The notes beneath the pieces are model-generated. The model had not been told where the DNA came from. It made no database searches and saw nothing but the letters and a program-made list of their open reading frames with translations. Of a DNA stretch of 64,000 nt, positions 12,376 to 23,695 are shown piece by piece (within the stretch, counting starts at the first letter, position 1; every line of letters starts with the position of its first letter). A program made the translations under genes and the position numbers. This DNA comes from Siphonodentalium dalli (Eukaryota > Mollusca > Scaphopoda > Gadilida > Siphonodentaliidae), in the NCBI GenBank assembly GCA_032622095.1, contig CP136068.1, positions 47,238,443-47,302,442 of the forward strand. Reading direction: 5' to 3'.

Positions 12376-13378
12376 GATTGTGCGTCTGCCACCTTTACTA
12401 TTCATGTTCTGTCTGTCTGGAATGCTTGTATCCATCGCAGTATGTCCATCTTATGCCGTAGCTCCATTTGTTGTTAATGATTATTTTGCGTGTCATTGTG
12501 TCGATCGAAGCTTGGCGGAAGTCTAAATATACTGAATCGATGCTGCTATCAGTGTCCAGTTCTTCGTACCAGTTGTCATATAATTCCAGTAGTTGGGTTG
12601 CACAATGATGTTTGCTGGACAAGTTGTTATCATCAATGTGTTCAACAATGTTATCCATAAAATACTTTCCGTTAACCCTTTACCCAACAAACCGGCCAAA
12701 ACCGGCCAAATAAAGCTTCAACAGCCTAAAATATCTTCGGTCTGTCTCAATAGAACCATACAAATGTGGATATCATTGGAACCGGCTCCTTGACCACATT
12801 GTGATAGTTACAGTTAAGCCCTGTGCCAATGCATTCTCTTATATATGCGAGTCGACCATAGGTCGCCTCGCATATATAAGAGAATGCATTGGCCTAAAAC
12901 AAATCTTTTTTTTAACACTTTTTACCATTTTTTCTTACATTCTTTAACAATTTTATATTTTTTAATGTGTTAAGCCAATGCATTCTCTTATATATGCGAG
13001 GCGACCTATGGTCGACTCGCATATATAAGAGAATGCATTGGCACAGGGCCCTTCTGTTGGGTAAAGGGTTAACTTACAAACAACACTCGTCAGGCTGACC
13101 GGTCTGTAATTGCTTGGGGTGCTTTTTCCCCTTTTTTGAAGATAGGAACAACTGATGCATTCTTCCAACATTGTCGTAGTTGTCCTTATTTGATTGATTT
13201 CTTGAACATTTTACATAATGGATCGCACAGTACTGCAACCGATCCTGTCAGCATGGCGCGGTATAATTGGTCTCCCCCGGGGGAATTAGAACGGTCAAGG
13301 ACGAGCAGTTTTTTCTCAATATCTTCTGTGGTCACAACTAAGTCTTCAGCCTGTTCTCCCGAAAACCGGCACATTATC
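12376..13378 (-). pseudogene. CR1-like LINE reverse transcriptase, N-terminal fragment, split by a MITE
   Basis: On the minus strand, 13378-13073 reads GEQAEDLVVTTEDIEKKLL, then NSPGGDQLY, then KSTPSNYRPVSLTSVVCKL. The MITE 12676-13068 interrupts at this point. Translation resumes with DNIVEHIDDNNLSSKH, then SVYLDFRQAS (the usual YLDFSKAFDT block) and WIQAF. It continues across the L1/Tx1-like insertion at 6077-5507. Frame changes are needed, so the element is dead. The 5' end is lost near 13378. Confidence 0.8.
12676..13068. mobile_element. piggyBac-type MITE with two perfect palindromes
   Basis: TTAA flanks both sides (12672-12675 and 13069-13072), and the inverted ends are CCCTTTACCCAACA. 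Inside are two almost identical palindromes, 12826-12894 and 12973-13041, each built from CCAATGCATTCTCTTATATA, GCGAG, a GACC/GGTC centre and the inverted arm. A T-rich spacer lies between them. It sits inside the CR1-like reverse transcriptase and so is younger than that element. Confidence 0.85.
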
Positions 13379-13955
13379 TGCTTATAGCAAAACTTGTTTT
13401 AGGTAGATAAATGTGATAGATGTTTGAGTAGATATATGTGCTGAAAATGAGTGCGTTTTGTTCACATTATTGACTCAATTTGAGGCGATTCTGAGGTGAT
13501 TACGTACGAACAATGACACAGATAAGCCAACTCACGACTGTTCAGGTGTAACATGCGTTTTTACTGTGATACGCGCCATAACAGGAAATAACGGATACGA
13601 CTCGATTATCTGCTTATGTCAGAATCAAATAATCACATTATATGTATCTAGTTCACATTATAGGTCGATTATGTGCATATTTGCGCGATGATATGTTGAA
13701 ATCGTTTAGCTCGCTGCTCTAGCTTCTAACCTCCACTGCGGAACCGGACCATTTACTTCTGCTCCCTTATTTAATTTTGGTGTTGTCGGACATAGCTACA
13801 CAATTAATCTGAGTCTTTTTGTTAAGTTCTCTGCAATTTAGCATTTCATATTCTTTGTGCGCTTCTCTGCATCATTTCGTTGCCTCATTTCGCGTTTTGG
13901 CATAAGCCTTATAGGTGTTCTCGTGTTTATTGTAATTATATACATGTAGAATACA
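13379..13955. other. No feature recognised
   Basis: Between the CR1-like remnant and the next hairpin I see no coding or repeat signal. Confidence 0.4.
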
Positions 13956-13956
13956 C

Positions 13957-14083
13957 CCGTAGTAGCCGAGAATACAAAATGTTCACCACGAGTTGAATTG
14001 TGGTTTTAACCACGAGCCTTTTGGCGAGTGGTTAAAACCACAATTACTCGCGTTGTAAACATTATGTAATCTCAGCTACTATG
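13957..14083. repeat. 127-bp hairpin element
   Basis: The arms are inverted, with TAGTAGCCGAGA on the left and TCTCAGCTACTA on the right. The inner stem is ATTGTGGTTTTAACCAC with GTGGTTAAAACCACAAT, and the loop reads GAGCCTTTTGGCGA. Probably a small palindromic MITE. No clear target duplication was seen. Confidence 0.6.
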
Positions 14084-14397
14084 CGTCTATTTTATTTATG
14101 CCATAATTATTGTGCGCGGTGAAAATTACACATATTTTAATAAACAGCCGATCGAGAACAGTTCATGTTTGTGCAAATGTCGGATTTTATTGTATTACGT
14201 ATATAGTATGCCTCAGGAGTTTTTGAATAAAATCAGAATCCCTCTAGTGAAAAAAAGAAAGGTTTTCCAATGTTTTCCGTCGTTTACAGTTGAAAAGTTC
14301 GCTCAATTTGATGGCATTTGGTCTACAAGAATAGTATGTGTTTATGTATATGACTCGCAGGTATCTTAAAGGATACAGTCTTATGACTAATGTGTAT

Positions 14398-15475
14398 GTT
14401 TTCTACACAAAATGTGTAGCCCTGCTACACAATCATTCAATTTTGATCTTAAAAATATTTGTGTAGTATATGTGTAGTTACATATTCGTACACAAAATGT
14501 GTAACAATTTGTACACATACATGGATAAATTTATACACATTTATACACAACTGTGTGCATAAAATCTACACACATCCCTTACACATTTTGTGTATAGGTT
14601 CCTACACACAAAGTTCGTAGACAAGAAATGTAAGGTCAGTGGTCCGACCTGTGGGTGTCGTATCAGAGATATATGCAGATTTATATGTTAAATCTTTCGT
14701 GGCGTACATTGGTATGTAGTATTTTGTTCTGTACTGTGTGAGGTTTTATTTTCAATGAACATACCAGGGACGTGGTGTGATTGCATAATATTAGTATTAT
14801 TACAAGAATCATAACAAGAGTCTAAGGGCAGTGATCGCCATGAAAGTTTTAACAAATAAATCCTCATATATCATTAATACTATAGCCAAAAATCGGAATT
14901 CTGACCTTACCGTTCTTGTCTACGATCTCTGTAGATTGCATTCCGAAAAAAATCTCAAACAATATGGCTGTCATGCAGCAGAATATATGAATCTGAAAGT
15001 TCCGCACTGCGCATGCTCTACTTTTTTGTATGTAGTATTTTGTTCTGTACTGTGTGAGGTTTTATTTTCTTTGAACATACCAGGGTCGTGGTGTGATTGC
15101 ATAATATTAGTATTATTACAAGAATCATAACAAGAGTCTAAGGGCAGTAATCGCCATGAAAGTTTTAACAAATAAATCCTCATATATCATTAATACTATA
15201 GCCAAAAATCGGAATTCTGATCTTACCGTTCTTGTCTACGATCTCTGTAGATTGCATTCCGAAAATAATCTCAAACAATATGGCCGTCATGCAGCAGAAT
15301 ATATGAATCTGAAAGTTCCGCACTGCGCATGCTCTACTTTTTTACACAATTGTGGGTAACAAAATGTACACAATATGTATAGAATGGCCCTTGGTCCATA
15401 TAGTTATATGTAAAACTACACATTGATGTGTGTATTAATCGACATTCCATGTCGTTTCTACACATTAGTTATAAG
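14398..15475. repeat. TGTGTA/TACACA-rich element interrupted by a tandem duplication
   Basis: The 6-mer TGTGTA and its complement TACACA recur densely in 14400-14620 and again in 15341-15475. Between them lies the 316-bp tandem duplication, which appears to have entered or expanded within one TGTGTA-rich element. The paired orientations would allow many alternative stems. Function unknown. Confidence 0.55.
14712..15343. repeat. Two tandem copies of a 316-bp unit
   Basis: 14712-15027 and 15028-15343 are nearly identical; examples of differences are AATGAAC/TTTGAAC and GGCTGTC/GGCCGTC. The open frames within them start at an ATG shared by both copies and do not resemble a known protein, so I treat them as non-coding. 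Confidence 0.8.
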
Positions 15476-16094
15476 AGTGTATACTCACCGCAATGATATA
15501 TAGCTTCCAAGAGTATTGCAAAGTCTTTATTCTGAAATAATTACGTGTGTACATATTATATCCGATATATGGAGGCAGTGACTCGGTATTAGTGGCCATT
15601 GCTTGAAATATACTCCAGCGAGCGTTAACATATTCTCATTAAATGTGGACATTGCACTCACAGTATATTATGACCAACGGGCTCCTGCTGTAATATATGT
15701 GACTCGTCGTTTTAAGCAATAAATTACTGAATTCCAATGACAAATGAAATTATTGACACAAAAGGGGGTATAACTATATGAGAGCATTCGGGAATAAATT
15801 GATCGTTTTGATTGCTGGTCCTCATACACTTGTGTGTAGTCGTTTCTGTAATAACGAACCGTGCGTTCTGATATTTTGGTTTGGTCAACCGATGCAATCA
15901 CATACATACTGACATATATACATCATATTGACACTTACCGGTATCATAGTTACTTATATTTAATTGTGAAACGATTGTATCTATTTACTAAGTAATTATC
16001 TATATACAACCTACATACCCCTGTCTTATAGGGACTCCGCTAGTTTAATATACAAATATTAATTTGAATTACATCGTGTTGTAAGTATACTTAC

Positions 16095-16214
16095 CTTTAA
16101 TGTTCCCAACTTTGTGGGGTTTCTGTAAACAGCAGTACACCACAATGCCAACAACGAGTATGAGGGCTATAATGTAACCAACAGCAATAGCGGCTATTAT
16201 GCCGGCAGATAATC
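16095..16214 (-). CDS. Ig-superfamily receptor, exon 8: transmembrane segment
   Basis: This 120-bp exon is bounded by a TTTCAG acceptor and a GTAAGT donor, both phase 1. With the upstream G it reads GLSAG, then an unbroken hydrophobic run from IIAAIAVGYIIALIL to VVGIVVYCC, then the basic stretch LQKPHKVGNIK. This gives one membrane helix with a short cytoplasmic start (predicted residues 352-391). The donor shows that the cytoplasmic tail continues in at least one more exon to the left. I could not identify it; a donor-like CGGTAAGTG near 15939 is not convincing. Confidence 0.75.
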
Positions 16215-16561
16215 CTGAAATACACCATAATACTAAAAAATAATGGACATTGCGGAAGATAAACTTCACGTGTAAGGGAAATGATGACGAACAAAAAAAG
16301 ATCAACAAAACAAAATACAAAACAAAACAAAACAAAAAACAAAAAACAAAACAAACAGAAACATAAAATTAAAAAATAATGGGTAACATTAATGTAATAT
16401 CAGTTTACTTAAATCACGGAATTCGACTTTTCGTTCCAATTTGTTATAGTTATATGTGTGTATTATACATCGCCTGCAAATGGTTCTCAACAAGATAGCA
16501 ATATGTGAGCGTGGAAAACAACACAAAGAAATGTGGTAAATGAACGACCAAATTAAACGTG

Positions 16562-16622
16562 TCTAGTAATTCAGATTTTGCCGAGATCAGCCGAGCGAAG
16601 CCGAGATCAGCCGAGCGAAGCC
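16562..16622. repeat. Short tandem repeat (18 bp x about 2.5)
   Basis: The unit GCCGAGATCAGCCGAGCGAA is repeated in an intron of the Ig-superfamily gene. Confidence 0.5.
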
Positions 16623-17509
16623 ATTCAATAACCACCGACTGTCTGTAATTTGTGGTTGCGTGTCCGGAATTTCAGAAGGACCGATAGAAAATTTTGAAGG
16701 GTGATGGATAGTCAGTCTTAATATATAATGATGCTTTTGCTCTGGTTTGATATAGCTCTTCATTATAGTATAGAGCTATCGGTGGTTACACACACACGTA
16801 CCCCTAGTTTATCGAGTTATGTATATGTGATTGATCAAATATTGAATTAGATTCGTTCACGTCACAGTACAGATAAAGTGAGATTCTACCTCGGTTCACA
16901 GGGCATTAAGCTACCCCGGTATGAGTGCATTCTTAGCTTGAATTTAGTTTTTATTTGGTAAAGTCTGATTACTTTTCGTAACCAATAACTCGCGTTTCTC
17001 ACGAGGTTCTATGATTTGAAATTATGAGAAAACATACTTTGGTGTATGCGCTGTAGTATAAACCATGTATATTGCTTCGGATTTGTCCATACAGTTAAGC
17101 AAGACACGCCCAAAGGTCAATGTTTTCATATACCACATGATCCCTCCACGAAAACGCTCCGCATGAACCCTTCATATGGACCATCCACATGAACCCTCCG
17201 CATTAACCCTCCGGCATTTGTTTAGTTTTCTTAGATACTGTAGTTTTTCTTCAAAGCGTGGAGGCACAAATACTTATAAATCAAAGTGACATTGAAATTG
17301 TGTGTCACACACAGACATGGTGGGTTCGAGTTAGAGCTCAATACCCGTGTATATATACGGCCCGAATGCCAAATAAAACACTGTTCTATAGTTCCGAGTT
17401 CAAATATATGAAAATTCGAACCAATATCCCTGGGAATTATCGCCGTTTATTCGAATGATGGAATCTGATGGAAATGGAATAAACAATATCGTCTACCATT
17501 GTCACTTAC

Positions 17510-17536
17510 CCGTACTGGCTTCTTCACTTGTAGAAT
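17510..17536 (-). CDS. Ig-superfamily receptor, exon 7: stalk mini-exon
   Basis: A 27-bp exon after TTTGCAG and before GTAAGTGAC, phase 1 at both ends. With the incoming G it encodes DSTSEEAST, a Ser/Thr/Glu-rich spacer typical of membrane-proximal stalks and possibly glycosylated. The exon and its flanks resemble exon 6 (19434-19472): both sit after the same ATTATCGCCGTTTA and CATCTGATGGA-like sequence and before GAGTGAGTT. They probably arose by duplication. Because the phase is symmetric, the exon can be included or skipped without a frame change. Confidence 0.65.
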
Positions 17537-17986
17537 CTGCAAACATTAAACAGAGTGAGTTGGTGCGCCCATAACATATCTTGAATATAAGTTGTTTTGA
17601 TTTATCGGTTATGCCATTATGGTATAGGGATGTCATATATGATAACTACGATAGCCACGCCTGCTCCGTTGACTGACATAAAACAACCATGTGCAAAGAG
17701 TCAACTTGTAACTGAATTTGGATGAATTGGGACCATCGGTAGGATGAAGGGCCTTGGGTTGGCATATATTCGCGACAGATAATTATGTAACTGCGTCCGA
17801 AATACAGCTTGGGTGGTATTACCTGCGATCAGGATGAATGATGGCGAAAATAAACTCCGTTTACTTTTGTCAATACAAGTCCAATACCTCACACAAATCC
17901 TTGTGCAATGTACATACGTGTTTGTGCATGAGGGAATCCCTGTATTTGTTTAAGGCAACATTGATGGGCCTTTTCTATAGTGGCAA

Positions 17987-18290
17987 ACTAGGACTTCACG
18001 TTCTGGTGGTTGAAATAAGAACATTGGCGAGTTGTTTTAGATATTTTAATGAGCCGATGTGGCCGACTAGGACGTCTCATTGTTGTGGTTGTAATAAGAA
18101 CATTGGCGAGTTGTTTTAGATATGTTAATGATCCGATGTGGCCGACTAGGACTTAACGTTGTTGTGGTTGTAATAAGAGCATTGTCGAGTGGTTTAGATC
18201 TTTTAATGATCCGATGTGGCCGACTTGAAATGCACGCTGTGGTGGTTGTACTAGGCAGACGATTGGCGAGTGGTTTTAGATCTTAGTCAT
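17987..18290. repeat. Minisatellite, about 79-bp unit, four copies
   Basis: The units start at 17987, 18066, 18145 and 18223. Each contains ACTAGGAC, TGGTTGTAATAAGAACATTG, GCGAGT and CCGATGTGGCCG. The fourth unit is degenerate. It lies in an intron of the Ig-superfamily gene. Confidence 0.8.
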
Positions 18291-19433
18291 CTTAGTCTCA
18301 TGCACAACTGATCGGCGACATGCCTCCCAGTGGCATCCGGTGGTAATCTTCGGAGTGTATGGTTAGATTGTCCCATGGAGCGGTGTGAGTTCTTAGGGCA
18401 CGATAGAGATTCAATGTTGTTAGAAAATGGCCAGGCTTATATATAGAAAATAGCCGGCATAGTTTTGATTATAAGTTATGCTTGTTGTATGAGGTAGTCG
18501 TCAGCAAGTCATCACTAATTACACAATTCTTAATAACGTGACCAGCGCAACTATAGTATGTTTGAACACTAGTTATTATAGATGCACTGGCGAACACTTG
18601 AGATTAATGTATTTCGCATGCATATATCGTGATCACACCACCCTGTTAGGTACGACTGTCAGAGCTAACACTGGTGTATCTCTGTGAAATTTACTGCATC
18701 GTTGGTTCGAATCTTATGCAATAATGTGCCAGGGCTGTGGCATGGATTGACGTACATTAGGACACTACTGGTGTCCGTTCAGATGTCGCCATTCAAGCTT
18801 ATAAATTTTAAGGCAACTTTATGGAATATGCCGCCAGGATATACACATGTATGCCTGCTTTAGCAAATACCAAATAGGAACCATACAGTAAGGTACCATT
18901 AAATTTTATGAGCGATGAGTTGAAATTAAATTGCTCAATGGGAATTCCCAAGTGCATACCAGAAGATCATTTTTCTGTTGTATTTTCGCCGAAATGCTAA
19001 GTTCTGTTTGCGATGGTGAATTCGTTGGCCGCTTCGTTGAAGACAATGATGAATATTTCTGGATGAATTATAAATACACAATGTAGATGTATAGTCATGC
19101 CCTGTTGTATTGAAGACATTCATTGCATAATGTAGTAAGACCACGCATTGAAATAGAAAGAAGAATCATGTCATCGGCTTGTACAGTCGACGAACATTCC
19201 AGACGGAGTCATGTGCCGGATCTTTCTAGTTCGCGTATGAGTTCATCTGCATAAATCATGTCAAACAAAGGGAAGAGTATAGATGGCTGGCTCGTTGAAT
19301 GATGTGGAACCAATGGAGGAAGTGTTTCTGTACCGTTAATATCTCCGGGAATTATCGCCGTTTAATTTGTTCGTTAGAGGTTATGGCATCTGATGGATGT
19401 GGAATCCACATATCGTCTATCACAAGCACTTAC

Positions 19434-19472
19434 CTGTTGTACTAGCTGCTTCACATGTCGTGAAAGATGAAT
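19434..19472 (-). CDS. Ig-superfamily receptor, exon 6: stalk mini-exon
   Basis: A 39-bp exon between an AATTCCAG acceptor and a GTAAGTGC donor, phase 1-1. With the incoming G it encodes DSSFTTCEAASTT. It is Ser/Thr-rich like exon 7 but carries one cysteine that could form an interchain disulfide. Intron sequence on both sides is related to that around exon 7, as expected from a segmental exon duplication. Confidence 0.65.
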
Positions 19473-20116
19473 CTGGAATTATGAAATAGAGTGAGTTACT
19501 GAGTTCATATCTTGTACAGAACATAATTTATTTATTTTGTTTTATGTGTTGTGTCATTATGGCAAATGGTTGTCGGGTCTAAGGCAGGGTACACAGACAA
19601 CACAGATCACACCGTCTCTCGGAACTGGTAGATACACACCAGCATAAAGAGAATACTGGTAATCGCATTGGTATTTTTCGGCTCTCTAAGGCTTAAAAAT
19701 ATAGTTCAGGATAGCAGAAAGGCTGATTATTTATGTATGCTTAAATTAGTCATTGTTTAAAGGTACTCAATCCGAATATTTTATTCGAGTCGAGGAACCT
19801 AATCATCAATGCTCAGAGTGATCAGATATCGATTTTTGAAGTTTGTTATTTCAATTGTTTGTGGCCCAGAAACACGCCGTCAAAAGGATGGTCTCGGTCA
19901 AAATTGCGGATGATGACGGAGAACTCTAAAAACAAGTGATAATACGGCCATATTTCGACTTTAAGCCAAGACTCTTTCCTGTTTGTAAACCATGCATAAC
20001 ACGCGCTCTTTAAATTCGATACATTGTATACATCAGTGTTTTAAATAGAGTTAATAAATTAATTTAATAAGAGTTAATTTAGTAATTTTGAAAAACAGTA
20101 AGGGGCTTATAATAAA

Positions 20117-20286
20117 AAGAATACCTACATTTTGTATTTGAATACCTGAAACATCTCATTCGTGTCTGGAAATAAATATATAATTTTCACTCGCGGCTTG
20201 TAGCTGCACGTGAAAATTCAATATTTCTTTCCAGAAACTCATGAGCTATTTCTGTATTCAATCAAACAATGTAGGTATTATCTATG
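20117..20286. repeat. Imperfect 170-bp hairpin element
   Basis: The ends AATACCTACATTTTGTA and CAATGTAGGTATT are inverted. Inner arms pair around TCTGGAAATAAATAT and ATATTTCTTTCCAGA, with a second stem ATTTTCACTCGCGG to CGTGAAAAT. Probably a palindromic MITE in an intron. Confidence 0.55.
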
Positions 20287-21539
20287 TTTTAAGAATGAGA
20301 CTAAAGTGTCCGCTGTTGTTCGGATACGGGTAGCCTAGTCCACGCAGTAACGTGGACATCACATCATATAAATTGTAGGTGTTGTTAAATGTTCTGATTG
20401 AGTCTCTTCGTTCTTGACAAGGAACACGGCTCACACCAATATGGTTCTCATAGAACTTTCACAAAATAGTGTCAGTCCTTTGTAAATTATATAAAACAAA
20501 GCTCTCTATGTATGGTATAAGTAATGCGACGGGGGCGTGAGCGTGAGTTTGTTAGTTTATAACATATTCTGAACGTATGCCGTACTGAACATGTTATTTC
20601 AGGATCCACAAGAGTTATTGGATATGTCAGAAATTGGGGGAGCACTGCGTCACTTTCAAATGGAAAGGATTTGTATACACGAACTTAGCTCGGCCGAACT
20701 ATATGTGAACCTTGACAAGCAGTTGCCCATTAATTACAAGCAGATACCATCGCTATAATTGATAGCGAGACATACTATCCACACAGTACACATTGGCAGT
20801 TTGTTGTCTGTGAAGTCACCCGATCGTTCTACTAATTATTGGAAACCAACGGACATTCCCGAGGATATATGTATGTATCGAGACTCCGAGAGGTGCTTTT
20901 GCGCCCAGAATATTTCAGAGCATGTCAACTCAAGTTTGAAGTTTGCCATTTTACAATACAAACCTCTATAATATCGCGAAACCCGAATCCGTCGTTAGTT
21001 ACCGCAAAGATTCCCAGTGCCGGTTTCGCGAAATTTCTTCCCAACCTGTGCCCTCTGTTATGGTTAGGGATATGGTATGTTCACTAGTTATATTTAAGTG
21101 TGTCAATGTGACTGACTTCTCTACCCTGAAATTCCAACTGCAACCCACCTCACCCTTGCACCAGTTTAAATCAAGTTCAAGTCTGATAAAGTTTGCAACA
21201 CCATATGGTTGGATCTTTCCTAATTGCTGTCATCTCAATTTAAATATTTGGCCGACAGTATGAACATATGTTTGACTATTAATTAAGTTCACATTAATTA
21301 ATGGTTGGAATATGAAACTATACACGTATCAGGACACATTCAATCTGCGTACTGTTCAACTAATTTTGTAGCAGGAATGAAATTTCCAACACTTGAACAG
21401 TTGTAGGGCATCCCCAATCCCTGCCAACGCGTCCATGGATCGGCGCTTTTCTTGTCGTAATTACATCATCATACTATGCCATGGTATATTATCTGGATAT
21501 ACGTTTACACTGTATATACATGTAATGTATGTGACTTAC

Positions 21540-21869
21540 CTACGACTGTCACGGTACTTGTGCCCTGAAATGTCGACCCATCTTCTGCCCTCGTTAGAGT
21601 CACGGTATACTCCCCTGCATCTGCTTCTGCTGGGTTTACCAATGTTATAGAGGCATTCCCTGGTATAATGTCAGCAAACTCAACCTTGCCTTTGAATGTA
21701 TCACCAATGACAGGACCAACACCACCGGAAATCTGTGCTATCTCTGCGCCATCTTTGAACCACTGACCGGAAGTCGTGGTTCCGTCGAATGTCCAGTGCA
21801 GGAGATGATCTGCGCCTGCGCAGACCGTCTCGCTCAGCTCCGGCGTCGTATTCCAGTTCCCATAGATAA
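21540..21869 (-). CDS. Ig-superfamily receptor, exon 5: third Ig domain (non-canonical V-like)
   Basis: A 330-bp exon, phase 1-1, with acceptor CGTCCTCAG and donor GTAAGTCAC. It encodes one Ig-like domain of about 110 residues. Visible landmarks are TPELSETVCAGADHLLHWTF (A' and B strands), QWFKDGAEI (C strand with the core Trp), GKVEFA, NASITLVN (E strand) and EADAGEYTVTL (F strand with the Asp-x-Gly-x-Tyr signature). The two disulfide cysteines of a standard Ig domain are missing: Trp occupies the B-strand position and Val or Thr the F-strand position. One cysteine lies earlier (TVC). The exon 2 domain shares all these changes, so they are a subfamily feature and not decay. Confidence 0.85.
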
Positions 21870-22020
21870 CTGAGGACGATCAAAGCAAAGTATGTATCAA
21901 CATTGATCACAATTTGATGCTAATATGCATGCAGACAATTATAGACCTATAAAGTGGAACCTCTAAATGTCAAAACATGCATTTAAATTATATTATATAC
22001 AAATGTATGGCCATTACACG

Positions 22021-22448
22021 TGCACATATCCACAAAAGCAGCCACATTTTCGTATGCGATTGGCTGCTATTAAATATATCTCGCATAATGGACGACGACA
22101 AATAATTATTACGAAAAGCTATGTTTTTTTTATAATTTATTCATTCATTTATTCATATGTATGCTTCCTATTACCACTATTACCACAAATGATAAGTTGG
22201 TATATTATTAGTTCAGTTGGAAGACATCGTTACTTCGTTTACAGTCTCGAAGATAGTAAAATGTGAATCTTCAGTCACATGTTTCATATATTTTTACAAA
22301 CATACATACACGTATACATAAACATACACACACACACACCCTCGCCCTCTCTCTCTCTCCCTCACACACACACATATCCACAAGCAGCCACGTTTTCGTA
22401 TTCGATTGGCTGCTATTAAATATATCTCGCATAATGGACGACGACACA
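22021..22448. repeat. Duplicated ~80-bp segment around a CA/TC microsatellite
   Basis: 22025-22104 and 22371-22448 are near-identical, sharing GATTGGCTGCTATTAAATAT and CGCATAATGGACGACGAC. Between them 22318-22372 is a (CA)n-(TC)n-(CA)n microsatellite. The right copy abuts the foldback element. Confidence 0.7.
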
Positions 22449-22496
22449 CAAGTACCCGACAAAAATACCAGTCGAAATGCATCCGGTTTTATATAT

Positions 22497-23372
22497 TACT
22501 AGCAGGTGGACCCGACTTCGTCCGGGCTGTTTCCCCTCTGCTTTTCGGCGAATTGCGCGATTTGACCTTGAATTGTCCATTTTGAAGGTCAAGGTCAGGT
22601 GGGGTCACGATTTGACCCGTCCAAAACACTGCCCGGACAAAAGTCACGACAAAAGTACCCGTCGAAATCCGTCCGGTTTTACCCGATTTGACCTCGAATT
22701 GATCATTTTGAAGGTCAAGATCAGGTCGGGGTCACGACTCGACCCATCCAAAACACTCAGTTGACAAAAGTAACCCTACGTATCAAATTTCGTCGAAATG
22801 CCATCAAAATTCGCGATTTGACTTTGAATTGACCCGATTTCAAGGTCAAAGGTCACGTCGCACGGGCAAACGAATAGGCCTACGACACTCCCGATACGAA
22901 AGTATCACCAGACACTAATTGTCATCGAAATCCCGTGATACTCGGGCGTTCGACCTTGAAATGACCCGATTTCAAGGTCAATGTCACGTCGCACGGGCAA
23001 ATTAACAGGCCCATGCCACTCCACGGCCGAAAGTACCCCCACATACCAAGTTTCATCGAAATCGGTTCGGTCATTTTCGAGTCCATCGCGAACACACAAA
23101 CATTTTGATGGGATTTCGACGATTACTTTTGTCCACTGGGTGTTCTGGATGAGTCGAGTCTGACCTTGACCTTCAAAATGATCAATTCGATGTCAAACCG
23201 GGTAAAACCGGATGGATTTCGACGGATACTTTTGTCCGGGCAGTGTTTTGGACGGGTCAAATCGTGACCCCGCCTCACCTTGACCTTCAAAATGGACAAT
23301 TCAAGGTCAAATCACGCAATTCGCCGAAAAGCAGAAGGGAAACAGCCCGGACGAAGTCTGGTCCACCTGCTA

Positions 23373-23374
<2 letters not shown>
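22497..23374. mobile_element. 878-bp foldback element with long inverted arms
   Basis: The ends are inverted over about 150 bp: 22497-22652 begins ACTAGCAGGTGGACCCGACT, and 23222-23374 ends with the complement. The interior repeats the phrase CAAGGTCA next to TTGACCTTGAA and TCGAAAT. Near 23040-23100 it includes a block, ACCAAGTTTCATCGAAATCG, similar in type to many retroposon 3' tails. No transposase is visible. A TA run follows immediately, so target preference may be TA-rich DNA. Confidence 0.75.

Positions 23375-23420
<46 letters not shown>
23375..23420. repeat. (TA)n microsatellite
   Basis: About 46 bp of TA dinucleotides directly adjacent to the right end of the foldback element. Confidence 0.9.
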
Positions 23421-23423
<3 letters not shown>

Positions 23424-23538
23424 GTATTTAACGAACTATACCACCCCCATGCTAACGTGTTCGTGCGTCAAGCAGAGCATACAGGTTCCGCATATATATA
23501 ATAAGATATGTTCGAATGAGCCGTTCAGTCCCACTCAC

Positions 23539-23695
23539 CAAAATCAACGTTAATGCAATATTCCGTTGTGGACGCGCCCTCATAACACGGAACTGAAGGA
23601 CCCGATATACAACACCCGTAGTTCCCTGTAAGATTGCCAGGTGCATTTAGCGTGAGGCTCGACGTAGGACCCGCGACGACAGCGCCACCTGTTTC
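23539..23695 (-). CDS. Ig-superfamily receptor, exon 4: second half of Ig domain 2
   Basis: A 157-bp exon, phase 0 to 1, between CTTAACAG and GTGAGTGG. It reads ETGGAVVAGPTSSLTL, then NLTGNYGCCISG, then EYCINVDF. SSLTL and GNYGCCI look like the E and F strands of an I/C2-set Ig domain, with the canonical F-strand cysteine present. NLTG is a potential N-glycosylation site. Two additional cysteines (PCYEG, EYCIN) may form a second disulfide. The exon joins exon 3 in phase 0, so the intron falls inside the domain, unlike those around domains 1 and 3. Confidence 0.75.

Noticed and set aside
18640-18730. tRNA-like B box GGTTCGAATC, possible tRNA or SINE
   Set aside because: No matching A box at the right spacing and no cloverleaf. 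A similar lone B box at 17323 fails the same test.
22263-22502. Open frames rich in HTHTHT and similar repeats
   Set aside because: They are translations of a CA/TC microsatellite.
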